Position numbers and translations under genes: made by a program. The notes under the pieces were generated by a model, which saw only the letters and a program-made list of their open reading frames with translations, did no database searches and was not told the DNA's origin. From contig NZ_LQQO01000005.1 of the NCBI RefSeq assembly GCF_001619955.1, positions 124,001-188,000 on the forward strand: 64,000 nt of DNA. The letters are read 5' to 3'. Within the stretch, counting starts at the first letter, position 1; each line of letters starts with the position of its first letter. Positions 1 through 8,043 of the stretch are shown in pieces. Source of the DNA: Sphingomonas hankookensis (lineage in GTDB: Bacteria > Pseudomonadota > Alphaproteobacteria > Sphingomonadales > Sphingomonadaceae).

Positions 1-10
1 TCCGCATCCC

Positions 11-16
11 TATAGT
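11..16 (+). promoter_or_regulatory. possible -10 box ahead of the YggT gene
   Basis: TATAGT matches the sigma-70-type -10 consensus at five of six positions and lies about 30 bases before the TTG start at 46. Any -35 box would be outside the window, so this is a weak call from one hexamer. Confidence 0.25.
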
Positions 17-45
17 CGAGAGCCATTCGCGAAAGGCCCCCTGCG

Positions 46-348
46 TTGAACGTCCTGCTCGATATCATTCAGGTACTGCTGAACGTCCTGTGGTGGATCA
101 TCATCGTACAGGCGCTCCTGTCGATCCTGATCGCGTTCAACGTCATCAACACGCATAACGACTTCATCCGCTCGCTCTATCGCGGGCTGATGGTGGTGAC
201 GGAGCCGATCTACCGCCCGATCCGGCGCATCCTGCCCGATTTCGGCGCGCTCGACTTCGCGCCGTTCGTGGTGCTGGTGCTGATCGGCATCCTGCAGGGC
301 ATCATCCTGCCGGCCATCTACCGCGCGACGGTGGCGACGTTTATCTGA
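46..348 (+). CDS. YggT family integral membrane protein
   Basis: A 100-residue hydrophobic protein of the YggT family, usually a small inner-membrane protein with two hydrophobic hairpins; its function is poorly defined (links to division and osmotic tolerance are reported for relatives). Hydrophobic stretches cover roughly residues 5-30 and 75-98. Between them is a short loop with the family-typical EPIYRPIRR element. The start is TTG at 46: the frame is closed by a stop at 13-15, no ATG or GTG lies between, and a GAAAGG sequence sits about 10 bases upstream. Length is normal for the family. It stands alone here, followed by a palindromic repeat that may end its transcript. Confidence 0.85.
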   Translation: MNVLLDIIQVLLNVLWWIIIVQALLSILIAFNVINTHNDFIRSLYRGLMVVTEPIYRPIRRILPDFGALDFAPFVVLVLIGILQGIILPAIYRATVATFI

Positions 349-374
349 GGTTCGGTCGCTTGCACTCGGACCCG

Positions 375-459
375 ACGTCATCCCAGCGAAGGCTGGGATC
401 TCCCGGTAAGGGCGCGCAGCAAGAGTCGCCTGAGACCCCAGCTTTCGCTGGGGTGACGT
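375..459. repeat. intergenic palindromic repeat pair (CCCAGCGAAGGCTGGG type)
   Basis: Two short palindromes (GTCATCCCAGCGAAGGCTGGGAT and its near mirror ending GGGGTGACG) face each other around a roughly 40-base spacer, as in REP/BIME-like elements. The same layout recurs at 21444-21526, 49848-49930 and 58091-58173. It lies between two genes that converge and could form a transcript-end hairpin. Confidence 0.8.
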
Positions 460-482
460 TCCCATGATGGATGACTCGAGCG

Positions 483-683
483 CTAACCCCGCGTCGAGCT
501 GACGAAGACGTCCTCGATCGTCAGCCCGAACAGCTCGGCAATCCGAAAGGCGAGCGGCAGCGACGGGTCGTAGCGGCCGGTTTCGATCGCGTTGACGCTC
601 TGGCGCGACACCTCCAGCCGTTCGGCCAGATGCTGCTGCGACCAGCCACGCTCGGCCCGGAGCGTACGCAGATGATTATCCAT
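483..683 (-). CDS. small XRE-family helix-turn-helix regulator
   Basis: A 66-residue DNA-binding protein that is almost entirely one HTH domain. It contains RGWSQQHLAERLEVSRQSV and the ETGRYDPSLPLAFRIAELF stretch typical of the short XRE subfamily often paired with a membrane protein. It begins at ATG 683, which overlaps the stop of the upstream membrane-protein gene (ATGGATAA, stop at 678-676). A GGGAG ribosome-binding site lies inside that gene, so the two are probably translationally coupled. In-frame codons extend further upstream, but they sit inside the partner gene and lack a better RBS. The likely role is autoregulation of this two-gene unit through the inverted repeat at 1112-1155, which is inference. 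Confidence 0.88.
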   Translation of the reverse strand: MDNHLRTLRAERGWSQQHLAERLEVSRQSVNAIETGRYDPSLPLAFRIAELFGLTIEDVFVSSTRG

Positions 684-1089
684 CGGCCCGCTCCCGCAAC
701 CGGCCGATGCCGCGCAGGCAGGCGGCAAGCCCCAATGCGCCGAACCAGATCGTCGCCGCATAATAGCCCTCGACATGGCCGATCATGCCGAACCCTTCGA
801 GAAAGCCCATGGCGGTCGTGATCGACAGCGTGACTCCGGTCGCGATCAGCTGATCACGCACCATCTGCGCCCGCAGATACTCGTCGCGCATCTCGACGAG
901 CAGCCGCCCGATCACCACGAATACCAGCGCGATCGGTACCGCCGGCAGTACCGCCGCGACATAGGCCAGCGCCCCTGTCGGCGGCGCGTGCCGGAACCAT
1001 AGATTCACCCCGACCAGCGTGACCCCGTACAGCGTCATCACGCTCATCAGCCGCACGGTATAGCGCTTCATTTCAGGCGGCATCGACAT
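676..1089 (-). CDS. small integral membrane protein paired with XRE regulator
   Basis: A 137-residue polytopic membrane protein of unassigned function with about four hydrophobic segments (near residues 13-30, 40-60, 80-98 and 106-125), separated by a charged stretch containing EMRDEYLRAQ. The start is placed at ATG 1089, because GGAGGA precedes it by seven bases; ATG 1083 is possible. Its stop overlaps the start of the XRE gene, a common arrangement in which the regulator and a membrane partner form one operon. I do not recognise a function, so it is called from its composition and partner only. Confidence 0.8.
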   Translation of the reverse strand: MSMPPEMKRYTVRLMSVMTLYGVTLVGVNLWFRHAPPTGALAYVAAVLPAVPIALVFVVIGRLLVEMRDEYLRAQMVRDQLIATGVTLSITTAMGFLEGFGMIGHVEGYYAATIWFGALGLAACLRGIGRLRERADG

Positions 1090-1111
1090 CACGGCGTCCT
1101 CCACTATTGTG

Positions 1112-1155
1112 AAGGACGCTTTACATGACAAGCTCGCTTTACGTCAAGCGTCCTT
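1112..1155. promoter_or_regulatory. inverted-repeat operator candidate with three CTTTAC sites
   Basis: AAGGACGCTT (1112-1121) and AAGCGTCCTT (1146-1155) are perfect 10-base inverted arms, with centres 34 bases apart. CTTTAC also occurs three times in direct orientation (1119, 1137, 1153) at spacings of 18 and 16 bases. The arms overlap the -10 box and the region just above the -35 box of the XRE operon, where a self-repressor would be expected. One arm overlaps the stop codon of the neighbouring dehydrogenase gene. Confidence 0.45.
1120..1147 (-). promoter_or_regulatory. likely promoter of the membrane protein/XRE operon
   Basis: Read on the minus strand, TTGACG (1147-1142) and TGTAAA (1125-1120) are separated by 16 bases, giving a plausible -35/-10 pair about 30 bases before the GGAGGA site and the start at 1089. 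The -10 is imperfect. The promoter sits inside the inverted repeat at 1112-1155. Confidence 0.45.
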
Positions 1156-2024
1156 TACCGGGTCGGCACCGGCTCCTCGCCCGAATAATCATAAAAGCCG
1201 CGCTTGACCTTGCGCCCGTACCAGCCGGCCTCGACATATTTGACCAGCAGCGGCGCGGGGCGGAACTTAGGGTCGCCGGTCCCTTCGAACAGGACGCGGG
1301 TAATCTCCAGACAGGTGTCCAGCCCGATAAAGTCGGCGAGCGTGAACGGCCCCATCGGGTGATTGAGCCCCAGCTGGCACGCCGCGTCGATATCGGGGAT
1401 CGTCGCCACGCCCTCGCCCAGCGCGAAGCACGCCTCGTTCAGCATCGGCATCAGCACGCGGTTGACGATGAAGCCCGGTGCGTCATTGGCATGGACGATC
1501 CGCTTGTTCAGGCTCTGCCCGAACGCCTCGACCGCCGCGACCGTCGCGTCGCTGGTGGCAAGGCCGCGGATCAGTTCGATCAGGCCCATCACCGGCACCG
1601 GGTTGAAGAAATGCACCCCCATGAAGCGCGCCGGGTCGGGTGCCGCCTGCGCCAGCCGCGTGATCGGGATCGACGAGGTATTGCTGGCGAGGATCGCGGT
1701 ATCGGACAGCGCCTTGCCCACGGTCTCGAAGATCTGGCGCTTGATCGCTTCCCGCTCGGTCGCCGCCTCGATCACCAGGTCGCATGGGGCCATCGCCGCA
1801 AGGTCGCCGACCGGCGTGATCCGCCCGAGTGCCGCATCGGCATCGCCCTGCGTGATCTTTTCCTTCGACACCGCGCGCGCCAGTTGCTTGGCGATACCGT
1901 CCTTGCCGCCCTGCGCGCGCTCGACCGACACGTCGGACAGCAGCACGTCATAGCCGGCCTGCGCCGATACCTGCGCGATGCCGGCCCCCATCTGGCCCGC
2001 GCCGATCACGCCAATCGTCTTCAT
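1155..2024 (-). CDS. hbd: 3-hydroxybutyryl-CoA dehydrogenase
   Basis: A 289-residue cytoplasmic NAD(P)-dependent 3-hydroxyacyl-CoA dehydrogenase that interconverts acetoacetyl-CoA and 3-hydroxybutyryl-CoA. The N-terminal Rossmann motif GAGQMG is at residues 8-13. SNTSSIPIT and the HFFNPVPVM stretch, whose His belongs to the catalytic pair, follow, then the C-terminal helical domain with PGFIVNR and [12 protein letters not shown]. Length matches the stand-alone enzymes (about 285-295 residues) rather than the multifunctional FadB/FadJ type. The start at 2024 is backed by GAGAGGAAG just upstream; the longer open frame beyond it is antisense to the DUF1176 gene. The gene is transcribed alone and is divergent from that neighbour. 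Confidence 0.92.
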   Translation of the reverse strand: MKTIGVIGAGQMGAGIAQVSAQAGYDVLLSDVSVERAQGGKDGIAKQLARAVSKEKITQGDADAALGRITPVGDLAAMAPCDLVIEAATEREAIKRQIFETVGKALSDTAILASNTSSIPITRLAQAAPDPARFMGVHFFNPVPVMGLIELIRGLATSDATVAAVEAFGQSLNKRIVHANDAPGFIVNRVLMPMLNEACFALGEGVATIPDIDAACQLGLNHPMGPFTLADFIGLDTCLEITRVLFEGTGDPKFRPAPLLVKYVEAGWYGRKVKRGFYDYSGEEPVPTR

Positions 2025-2112
2025 CCTGCTTCCTCTCGATAAATGCCGTTTCCCGGCTCGAACGCGGCAATAGCGGCTTTCGATCACGGGTGCATGCCGG
2101 TATCGCACCCCC

Positions 2113-3171
2113 ATGCGCCGTTTCCTGCCCTTCGCCCTGCCGTTGTCGCTGTTCGCCTGCAACGGCGCGTCGGCACCGCCCGCCCCGGCGCCGAGCGCAT
2201 CGCCTTCGCCCACGCCGCTCACCGACACCGCCACCCCGCCCCGCCCCCTGGCCCTCAAGCGCTTCGGCGACTGGGCGGTCGGCTGCGACAATGGCGGCAC
2301 CTGCCAGGCGGGATCGCTGATGCCCGAAGAGGGCGACGCCCCCGCCCTGACCCTGTCGATCGAACGCGGTCCCGGCGCCGACGCCCCGGTCGCGATCCGC
2401 CTGCGCAGCCAGGACGACATCGCGCTCCCGCTGACCGCCACGGTCGATGACGAACCGGTCGCGCGCGGCGGCACGCAGCAGGACGATGCCATCGTCCTGA
2501 CCGGCGCTCCGGCAATGGCACTCGCCGCGAAGCTCGCCATTGGCCGGACGCTGACCCTCATCGCCGCCGGTGGCCAGAGCATCGCGCCCTTGAAGCTGAC
2601 CGGCGCGTCGGCGGCCTTGCGCTGGATCGACGACCGGCAGGGGCGCGTCGGCACCACCGGCGCGATCGTCGCGCGCGGCACGAAGCCCGATACCCGCCCC
2701 GCCCCGCCGCTGCCGGTCGTCCGCGCCGCGACCATCCGGGGGGAGGCCGCGCTGCTCGACCCGCTGCTCATCACCCGGATGCGCCAACAGGCCGATTGCG
2801 ACGACCACGACCTGCCCGACGTCACCACCAAGACGCTGGACGGCCCGCGCACGCTGGCGATCGTGCCCTGCGCCGCCGGGGCCTATAACATCCTGTCCGC
2901 GCTGTTCGTGATCGAACGGGGCGAGGCGATGCCGGCCTCGTTCGACATGCCGGTCGCCGGCGATTCCGACGGCGACCTGGTGTACAACGCGACGTTCGAG
3001 GACGGCATCCTCGACACCTTCGCCAAGGGGCGGGGGCTGGGAGATTGCGGCATGACGCAACGCTATGCATGGGACGGCACCCGCTTCCGCCTGATCGAGC
3101 AGCGCCAGATGGACGACTGTCACGGCAATCCCGACTTCATCCGGACGTGGACCGCGCGGGTGATCCGTTAG
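2113..3171 (+). CDS. DUF1176 family lipoprotein
   Basis: A 352-residue exported protein of the DUF1176 family. A short hydrophobic N-terminus ends in LFAC (Cys16), a good lipobox, so it is probably lipid-anchored. A Pro/Ala/Ser-rich linker of about 25 residues follows. The mature domain opens with [17 protein letters not shown], characteristic of the family, and several cysteines could form disulfides in the periplasm. The biochemical function is unknown. There is no strong ribosome-binding site before the ATG. It converges with the EEP gene, with only 13 bases between the stops. Confidence 0.82.
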   Translation: MRRFLPFALPLSLFACNGASAPPAPAPSASPSPTPLTDTATPPRPLALKRFGDWAVGCDNGGTCQAGSLMPEEGDAPALTLSIERGPGADAPVAIRLRSQDDIALPLTATVDDEPVARGGTQQDDAIVLTGAPAMALAAKLAIGRTLTLIAAGGQSIAPLKLTGASAALRWIDDRQGRVGTTGAIVARGTKPDTRPAPPLPVVRAATIRGEAALLDPLLITRMRQQADCDDHDLPDVTTKTLDGPRTLAIVPCAAGAYNILSALFVIERGEAMPASFDMPVAGDSDGDLVYNATFEDGILDTFAKGRGLGDCGMTQRYAWDGTRFRLIEQRQMDDCHGNPDFIRTWTARVIR

Positions 3172-3184
3172 GCTTCGCCCAGGA

Positions 3185-4039
3185 TCACGTCCGGGGTGAC
3201 GCAGAACCTTGCCGAGCGCGCCGCAGCACCGCGACCACCGGATAATGGTCCGAGGGAAACACATCGCCCCGGCGCGTATCGATCGTCGTCACCGACACCG
3301 GCGTAAAGCCGCGCGTGAAAATCCAGTCGATCCGCCGGTCGGGCGTGCCGGTAAAGCCGTGAAAGGTCGCCTCCGGTCCGCTACGGCGCCTGGTCGCGAC
3401 CCATGCATCGCTCAGATCGCGTTCCAGCCGGCGATGAGTCGGGCTGTCGGGCACGGTGTTGAAATCGCCGGTCAGCACGACGGGCAGGTCGCCGGCGATC
3501 CCCGGGATTCGTGCCGCGAGCAGCGCCGCGCCCTTCTCGCGCGCCGCCTCGTCCTCGGCGCGGTACGGCAGGTGCGTGTTGAACATCGCGAACCGATTGC
3601 CGTCCCGCTCGCGGAAGATCGCCCAGGTCACCATGCGCGGATAAGGGTGTCCCCAGCTGATGCTGCCCGGCACTTCGGGCGTGTCCGACAGCCAGAAATT
3701 GCCCCAGCGCTCCACCTGCAGCCGGTCGGCGCGGTAGAAGACGCCCATATGCTCGTCCTCTGCCCGGCCGGTCCCGCTGCGCCCGACGCCGATCCACCGA
3801 TAGCGCGGCAGCCGGGCGACCACGTCGTCGGCCTGTAGCTTGAACAATTCCTGCATGCCGATCACGTCCGGATCGGCCCGGCGGATCGTCGCGGCGGTCA
3901 GGTCACGCCGCAATTCCCACCGATTTGCCCCGTCGCCCTCGGCGGGCAGGCGGATGTTGAGGCTCATCACGGTCAGGTCGCGCGCCGCTGCCGGCACCGC
4001 CGCCGCCAGCGCCACCATCGTCAGGACAAGACGGATCAC
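3185..4039 (-). CDS. exported endonuclease/exonuclease/phosphatase family protein
   Basis: A 284-residue metal-dependent hydrolase of the EEP fold (DNase I/AP endonuclease/phosphoesterase superfamily). An N-terminal signal peptide (residues 1-20, ending VPAAARD) suggests periplasmic or secreted location. The catalytic signatures are in order: VMSLNIR, DVIGMQELF (metal-binding Glu), LTGDFNTVPDS (Asp/Asn), IDWIFTRG, and a final SDHYPVVA (Asp/His). Substrate is not evident. The start is GTG 4039, overlapping the egtD stop as GTGA, which puts it as the last gene of the gluQ-HIG1-pduO-egtB-egtD operon. A longer frame runs into egtD and has no better start. Confidence 0.87.
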   Translation of the reverse strand: MIRLVLTMVALAAAVPAAARDLTVMSLNIRLPAEGDGANRWELRRDLTAATIRRADPDVIGMQELFKLQADDVVARLPRYRWIGVGRSGTGRAEDEHMGVFYRADRLQVERWGNFWLSDTPEVPGSISWGHPYPRMVTWAIFRERDGNRFAMFNTHLPYRAEDEAAREKGAALLAARIPGIAGDLPVVLTGDFNTVPDSPTHRRLERDLSDAWVATRRRSGPEATFHGFTGTPDRRIDWIFTRGFTPVSVTTIDTRRGDVFPSDHYPVVAVLRRARQGSASPRT

Positions 4040-5010
4040 GGGGCGATCGGCACCGTCTGCGCTTCGGCCAGGATCACGCAGAACGCGCCATCGTCGCCGC
4101 ACCATTGCTGCTGGGGGGTCCACCCGCCGCTGCGCAGCAACAGCCGCGCGTCGCGGTCGCCATATTTATGGCTGTTCTCGGTATGGATCGTCTCTCCGGC
4201 GCGCATCGCGAACGATCGCCCGTCGACCGTGAAACCCACGTCGCGGGTCGCGCGCAGATGCATCTCGATCCGCGCGGCATCGTCGTTCCAGCGCGCTTCG
4301 TGCGCGAACGCGTCGACCGGCACCGTGCCGGCCAGCTCGCGGTTGATCCGGTCGAGCAGGTTCAGGTTGAACGCAGCCGTCACGCCTGCCGCATCGTCAT
4401 AGGCGGCGACCAGCGTATCCTCGTCCTTCACGCGGTCGATCCCGATCAGCAGCATCGCGCCTTCGCCCAGCCAGTCGCGCATTGCGCGCAACAGCGTACC
4501 CGCCGCCAGCGGTTCCATATTGCCGATGGTCGATCCGGGGAAGAAGCCGAGCTTGGGCATGTCCGCCACCGCATCGGGCAACGGCACCGGATGCATGAAG
4601 TCCGCCTCGACCGGCAGCACCGGCAGCCCCGGAAACTGCCCGCTCAGCGTCGCCGCCGACGACCGCAGGAAATCGCCCGAAATATCGATCGGGACATAGG
4701 CGGCCGGTTCGATGCAGTTGAGCAGGATCGGCGTCTTGACCGACGATCCCGATCCGAACTCCACCACCGCCACGCCGTCGCCGACCGCGCCGACCAGTTC
4801 GGGGCAGATCGTCTTCAGGATCGCGGTTTCGGCGCGCGTCGGATAATATTCGGGCAGCGCGGTGATGTCCTCGAACAGCTCCGACCCCTTGCGGTCATAG
4901 AACCAGCGCGCCGGAATCGCCTTTTGCGACAGCGACAGCCCGGCCAGCACATCGGCGCGGAACGCGGGGTCGGCACGGGTCACCATCGGCACGTCGTCGC
5001 TGAGCAGCAT
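4036..5010 (-). CDS. egtD: L-histidine N-alpha-methyltransferase EgtD
   Basis: A 324-residue SAM-dependent enzyme that trimethylates histidine to hercynine, the first step of ergothioneine synthesis. The SAM site is VVEFGSGSSVKT, followed by FFPGSTIGN. Near the C-terminus is TENSHKY, whose Glu and Ser hold the histidine amino group in characterised EgtD proteins. Length is usual (about 320). ATG 5010 overlaps the egtB stop (TGATG) and has AAGGAT six bases upstream; a GTG three bases earlier is less well spaced. It is translationally coupled to egtB upstream and to the EEP gene downstream. Confidence 0.94.
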   Translation of the reverse strand: MLLSDDVPMVTRADPAFRADVLAGLSLSQKAIPARWFYDRKGSELFEDITALPEYYPTRAETAILKTICPELVGAVGDGVAVVEFGSGSSVKTPILLNCIEPAAYVPIDISGDFLRSSAATLSGQFPGLPVLPVEADFMHPVPLPDAVADMPKLGFFPGSTIGNMEPLAAGTLLRAMRDWLGEGAMLLIGIDRVKDEDTLVAAYDDAAGVTAAFNLNLLDRINRELAGTVPVDAFAHEARWNDDAARIEMHLRATRDVGFTVDGRSFAMRAGETIHTENSHKYGDRDARLLLRSGGWTPQQQWCGDDGAFCVILAEAQTVPIAP

Positions 5011-6266
5011 CACAGATCCTTTGCAAGGCGGACGCCGGTGAATTGCCAGCGCTGATGGGGGTAGAAGAAATTGCGGTAGCAGGCGCGCGCATGGCCGCGC
5101 GGCGTGGCGCAGGAGCTCCCGCGCAGCACGAACTGCCCGCTCATGAACTTGCCGTTATATTCGCCGACCGCGCCCTCCACGGTGCGGAAGCCGGGATAGG
5201 GGCGGTAGGCGCTGCCGGTCCATTGCCACACATCGCCGAAGAACGCCGGCCCGCCGCTCGACGGGCGCGGTTCGACCGCATGGGCATGGTCCAGCTGGTT
5301 GCCGCCCGCCGGATCATGGGCGGCGGCGGCGGCCTCCCATTCGAACTCGGTCGGCAGGCGGGCACCGGCCCAGGTCGCATAGGCATCCGCCTCGAAGAAG
5401 CTGACATGCGTCACCGGCGCGGCGGGATCGATCGCGCGCCGCCCGTCCAGCCCGAACCGGGTCCAGACCTCGCCCTGCCGCTCCCAATAGAGCGGCGCGT
5501 CGATCCCGTTCGCCTGCACCCATGCCCAGCCATCGGCCAGCCACAGCCGCGCGTCGCGATAGCCGCCATCCGCGATGAACGCCGCCCATTCGCCATTGGT
5601 GACGGTCCGGTCGGCGATGGCATGGGCGTGGAGCAGCACGTCATGCCGCGGCCCTTCGCAATCGAACGCGAAGCCCTGTCCGCCATGGCCGACCTGCACG
5701 ATCCCGCCTGGATGCTCGATCCAGCCGGTCGGCGGCGGCACCGCCACCGGGCGTTTGGGCTCGGGCGCGAACATCGCCGGCTCCAGAGGGTTCTCGCTGA
5801 AATGGTGGAGAATGTCGGTCAGCAGCAATTCCTGATGCTGCTCCTCATGGTTGCAGCCGAGCGCCACCAGTTCCTGCGCGGCCTCCGACAGGGTCGGCAA
5901 GGCGGCGAGCAGGGCGGCATCGACCGCCGCGCGATAGCCGCGCACCTCGTCCAGGCTGGGGCGGGTAATCATCCCGCGCCGGCTGCGCGCATGGCGCCGG
6001 CCTTCCGCCTCGTAATAGCTGTTGAACAGGAACGGGAAACGGTCGTCGTGCAGCGTATAGCCGGGCACATGGTCGCGCAGGACGAAGGTTTCGAAGAACC
6101 AGGTGGTGTGCGCCAGATGCCATTTGGCCGGCGACGCATCGTCCATCGACTGAACGGTGGCATCGGCATCGGACAGCGGTGCCGCCAGCGAATCGGTCAG
6201 CGATCGGACGGTGCGGTAACGATGTGCGAGCGGATGGTCGGACCGGTCGGCCGGTGTCGCTCGCAT
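5010..6266 (-). CDS. egtB: ergothioneine sulfoxide synthase EgtB
   Basis: A 418-residue non-heme iron enzyme that joins hercynine to a thiol donor (cysteine or gamma-glutamylcysteine) with oxygen, forming the C-S bond of ergothioneine. The DinB-like N-terminal domain carries the three iron ligands: KWHLAH (His50) and HEEQHQE (His140, His144). The C-terminal formylglycine-generating/sulfatase-modifying domain starts near residue 190 and contains [21 protein letters not shown] and a C-terminal CYRNFFYP stretch. AGGAG precedes ATG 6266. No egtA, egtC or egtE lies nearby, so the last lyase step must be encoded elsewhere. The thiol donor cannot be read from the sequence alone. Confidence 0.94.
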   Translation of the reverse strand: MRATPADRSDHPLAHRYRTVRSLTDSLAAPLSDADATVQSMDDASPAKWHLAHTTWFFETFVLRDHVPGYTLHDDRFPFLFNSYYEAEGRRHARSRRGMITRPSLDEVRGYRAAVDAALLAALPTLSEAAQELVALGCNHEEQHQELLLTDILHHFSENPLEPAMFAPEPKRPVAVPPPTGWIEHPGGIVQVGHGGQGFAFDCEGPRHDVLLHAHAIADRTVTNGEWAAFIADGGYRDARLWLADGWAWVQANGIDAPLYWERQGEVWTRFGLDGRRAIDPAAPVTHVSFFEADAYATWAGARLPTEFEWEAAAAAHDPAGGNQLDHAHAVEPRPSSGGPAFFGDVWQWTGSAYRPYPGFRTVEGAVGEYNGKFMSGQFVLRGSSCATPRGHARACYRNFFYPHQRWQFTGVRLAKDL

Positions 6267-6275
6267 GATCGTCTC

Positions 6276-6842
6276 CTAGGGTGCCGGACGCTCCCCGCCC
6301 GGTACCCACAAAACGTCTCCACCGGCACTTTGGTTCACAAGCCGCGCGAAAACGAAGAGAAAATCCGACAGCCGGTTGAGATAGGCCAGTAGATGCAGGT
6401 TAAGCGGCGCATCGTGCGACGCCGCCACCGCCGATCGCTCCGCCCGGCGCACGATCGCGCGCGCCAGATGCAGCGCCGCCGCCGCCGCCGACCCGCCGGG
6501 CAGGATGAAGCTGGTCAGCGGCGACAGGCCGGCATTGGCCCGGTCGATCGCCTGTTCGAGCGCCGTCACCTGTTCCGGCACGATGCGCAGCGCCCCGTCG
6601 ATCGACGGCGGGGTGGCCAGGTCGGCGCCCAGATCGAACAGGTCGTTCTGGATCGTCAGCAGCGTCTTCGTGTCGGGATGCTCGCCCAGCGCGGCGATGG
6701 CGACGCCCAGCGCCGAATTGGCCTCGTCCACATCGCCGATCGCCTGCATCACCGCGGCGTCCTTCGCCACGCGCGATCCGTCGACCAGCCCGGTGGTCCC
6801 GCCGTCGCCGGTGCGGGTGTAGATCTTGGTCAGCTTCACCAT
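6276..6842 (-). CDS. pduO: PduO-type ATP:cob(I)alamin adenosyltransferase
   Basis: A 188-residue cytoplasmic enzyme that adenosylates cob(I)alamin to coenzyme B12 (adenosylcobalamin). It has the N-terminal ATP-binding YTRTGDGGTTGL (residues 8-19), a mid-protein VRRAER, and RLSDFLFVFAR near the C-terminus, all signatures of the PduO/MMAB family. Length is typical. It is nine bases upstream of egtB and eight downstream of the HIG1 gene, inside one operon. No B12-dependent enzyme is visible in the window; methylmalonyl-CoA mutase elsewhere is the usual client. Confidence 0.93.
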   Translation of the reverse strand: MVKLTKIYTRTGDGGTTGLVDGSRVAKDAAVMQAIGDVDEANSALGVAIAALGEHPDTKTLLTIQNDLFDLGADLATPPSIDGALRIVPEQVTALEQAIDRANAGLSPLTSFILPGGSAAAAALHLARAIVRRAERSAVAASHDAPLNLHLLAYLNRLSDFLFVFARLVNQSAGGDVLWVPGGERPAP

Positions 6843-6850
6843 CGTCGTGG

Positions 6851-7078
6851 TCAGGTGCGTCCGGCGAAGAACAGCAGCACGACGACGATCAGGATCGCGA
6901 TCGCCTGAAACAGCACGCGCGCCTGCATCATCTTGTTCGATTTCAGCGCATGTTCGCTCGGCCCCTCGCCCCGCGCCTCGGCGCTGCCCTGCGCCAGGAA
7001 CGACACGATGCCGCGTATCAACGCGACGACGACCGCGATCATCGCCGCGATCAGCAACAGGACCAGGAAGGTGTTCAT
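6851..7078 (-). CDS. twin transmembrane helix small protein (HIG1 domain type)
   Basis: A 75-residue protein with two hydrophobic helices (about residues 4-26 and 53-72) joined by a basic/polar loop ending SNKMMQARVLFQAIAI. This is the bacterial HIG1-domain arrangement. Mitochondrial relatives (RCF1/HIGD) help assemble or stabilise cytochrome c oxidase supercomplexes; the bacterial role is not well established. It lies nine bases after gluQ and eight before pduO, so it is co-transcribed with them and not with the cox genes of this window. Confidence 0.85.
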   Translation of the reverse strand: MNTFLVLLLIAAMIAVVVALIRGIVSFLAQGSAEARGEGPSEHALKSNKMMQARVLFQAIAILIVVVLLFFAGRT

Positions 7079-7087
7079 GACGCCAAG

Positions 7088-7987
7088 CTAAGCACTTGCC
7101 AGCGCAAAGCCAATGGGGAGTCGACCGGCCCGCAGATCATCGGCAAACGCCCGCCCGTCGACGCCCCCGTCCCGGAGCGCCGCCAGCGTCGGCGCACCGT
7201 TGCGCTTGGCCAGCCGCTGCCCGTCCGGTCCCAGCAGCAGCGGGTGGTGCCGCCACACCGGCACCGGCAGGTCGAGCAGCGCCTGCAACAACCGGTGGAT
7301 ATGCGTCGCGGCGAACAGGTCCAGCCCACGCACGACATGGGTCACCCCCTGCGCCGCATCGTCCACCGTCACCGCCAGATGATAGCTGGTGCCCGCATCC
7401 TTGCGCGCCAGCACCACGTCGCCCTGTGCCAGCGGATCGGCCACGACCGTGCCGGCCAGCTCGTCGGTCCATGTCAGCGGCCCCGCCAGCGCCACCGCCC
7501 GCGCCATATCGATCCGCCACGCATGCGGCTCGCCCAGCCGCGCGGCGGCGACCTCCGGCGGGATCGCGCGGCATGTCCCCGGATAGACCGCGCCATCGAC
7601 CCCATGCGGCGCCGACGCGCTCGCCGCCAGTTCGCGGGCGATATCGGCGCGGGTGCAGAAACACGGATAGACGAGGCCCGCTACCCGCAACCGGTCGAGC
7701 GCATCGGCATAGCGCGCCATCCGCTGCGACTGGAACACGACCTCCCCGTCCCATGCCAGCCCCAGCCATTCCAGATCGCGCAGGACGCCCGCGACATGCT
7801 CCGGCCGGCTGCGGCCGGTATCGATATCCTCGATCCGCAGCAGGAACCGCCCGCCCGCCGTCCGCGCCCGGTCATGCGCCGCGATCGCCGCAACCGCATG
7901 GCCCGCGTGCAGCGCGCCCGTAGGACTGGGCGCGAACCGGGTGACGACCTCGCCGGTTTGACTTTGGGTATCGCGCCGTGCTGTCAT
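7088..7987 (-). CDS. gluQ: glutamyl-Q tRNA(Asp) synthetase
   Basis: A 299-residue paralogue of the glutamyl-tRNA synthetase catalytic domain, without the anticodon-binding domain. It attaches glutamate to queuosine in tRNA-Asp. The signatures are TRFAPSPTGALHAGHA (HIGH-like) at the N-terminus, a zinc site CFC followed by YPGTC (C-x-C and Y-x3-C, typical of GluQ-RS), HVVRGLDLF, and a KRNGA segment in the KMSKS position. ATG 7987 is preferred as closest to the conserved core; ATG 8011 in frame is possible and neither has a clear ribosome-binding site. It is the first gene of the operon that continues through egtD, and is divergent from the HNH gene. Confidence 0.92.
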   Translation of the reverse strand: MTARRDTQSQTGEVVTRFAPSPTGALHAGHAVAAIAAHDRARTAGGRFLLRIEDIDTGRSRPEHVAGVLRDLEWLGLAWDGEVVFQSQRMARYADALDRLRVAGLVYPCFCTRADIARELAASASAPHGVDGAVYPGTCRAIPPEVAAARLGEPHAWRIDMARAVALAGPLTWTDELAGTVVADPLAQGDVVLARKDAGTSYHLAVTVDDAAQGVTHVVRGLDLFAATHIHRLLQALLDLPVPVWRHHPLLLGPDGQRLAKRNGAPTLAALRDGGVDGRAFADDLRAGRLPIGFALASA

Positions 7988-8043
7988 GTCCGCGTCATCG
8001 TTGCCGATCATATCGGCGCCGACGTTTACGCGAGGGGGACTTC

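Noticed and set aside
2025-2852. Extended N-terminus of the 3-hydroxyacyl-CoA dehydrogenase
   Set aside because: The extra part is antisense to the DUF1176 gene, and the enzyme's Rossmann strand begins at 2024 with a good ribosome-binding site.
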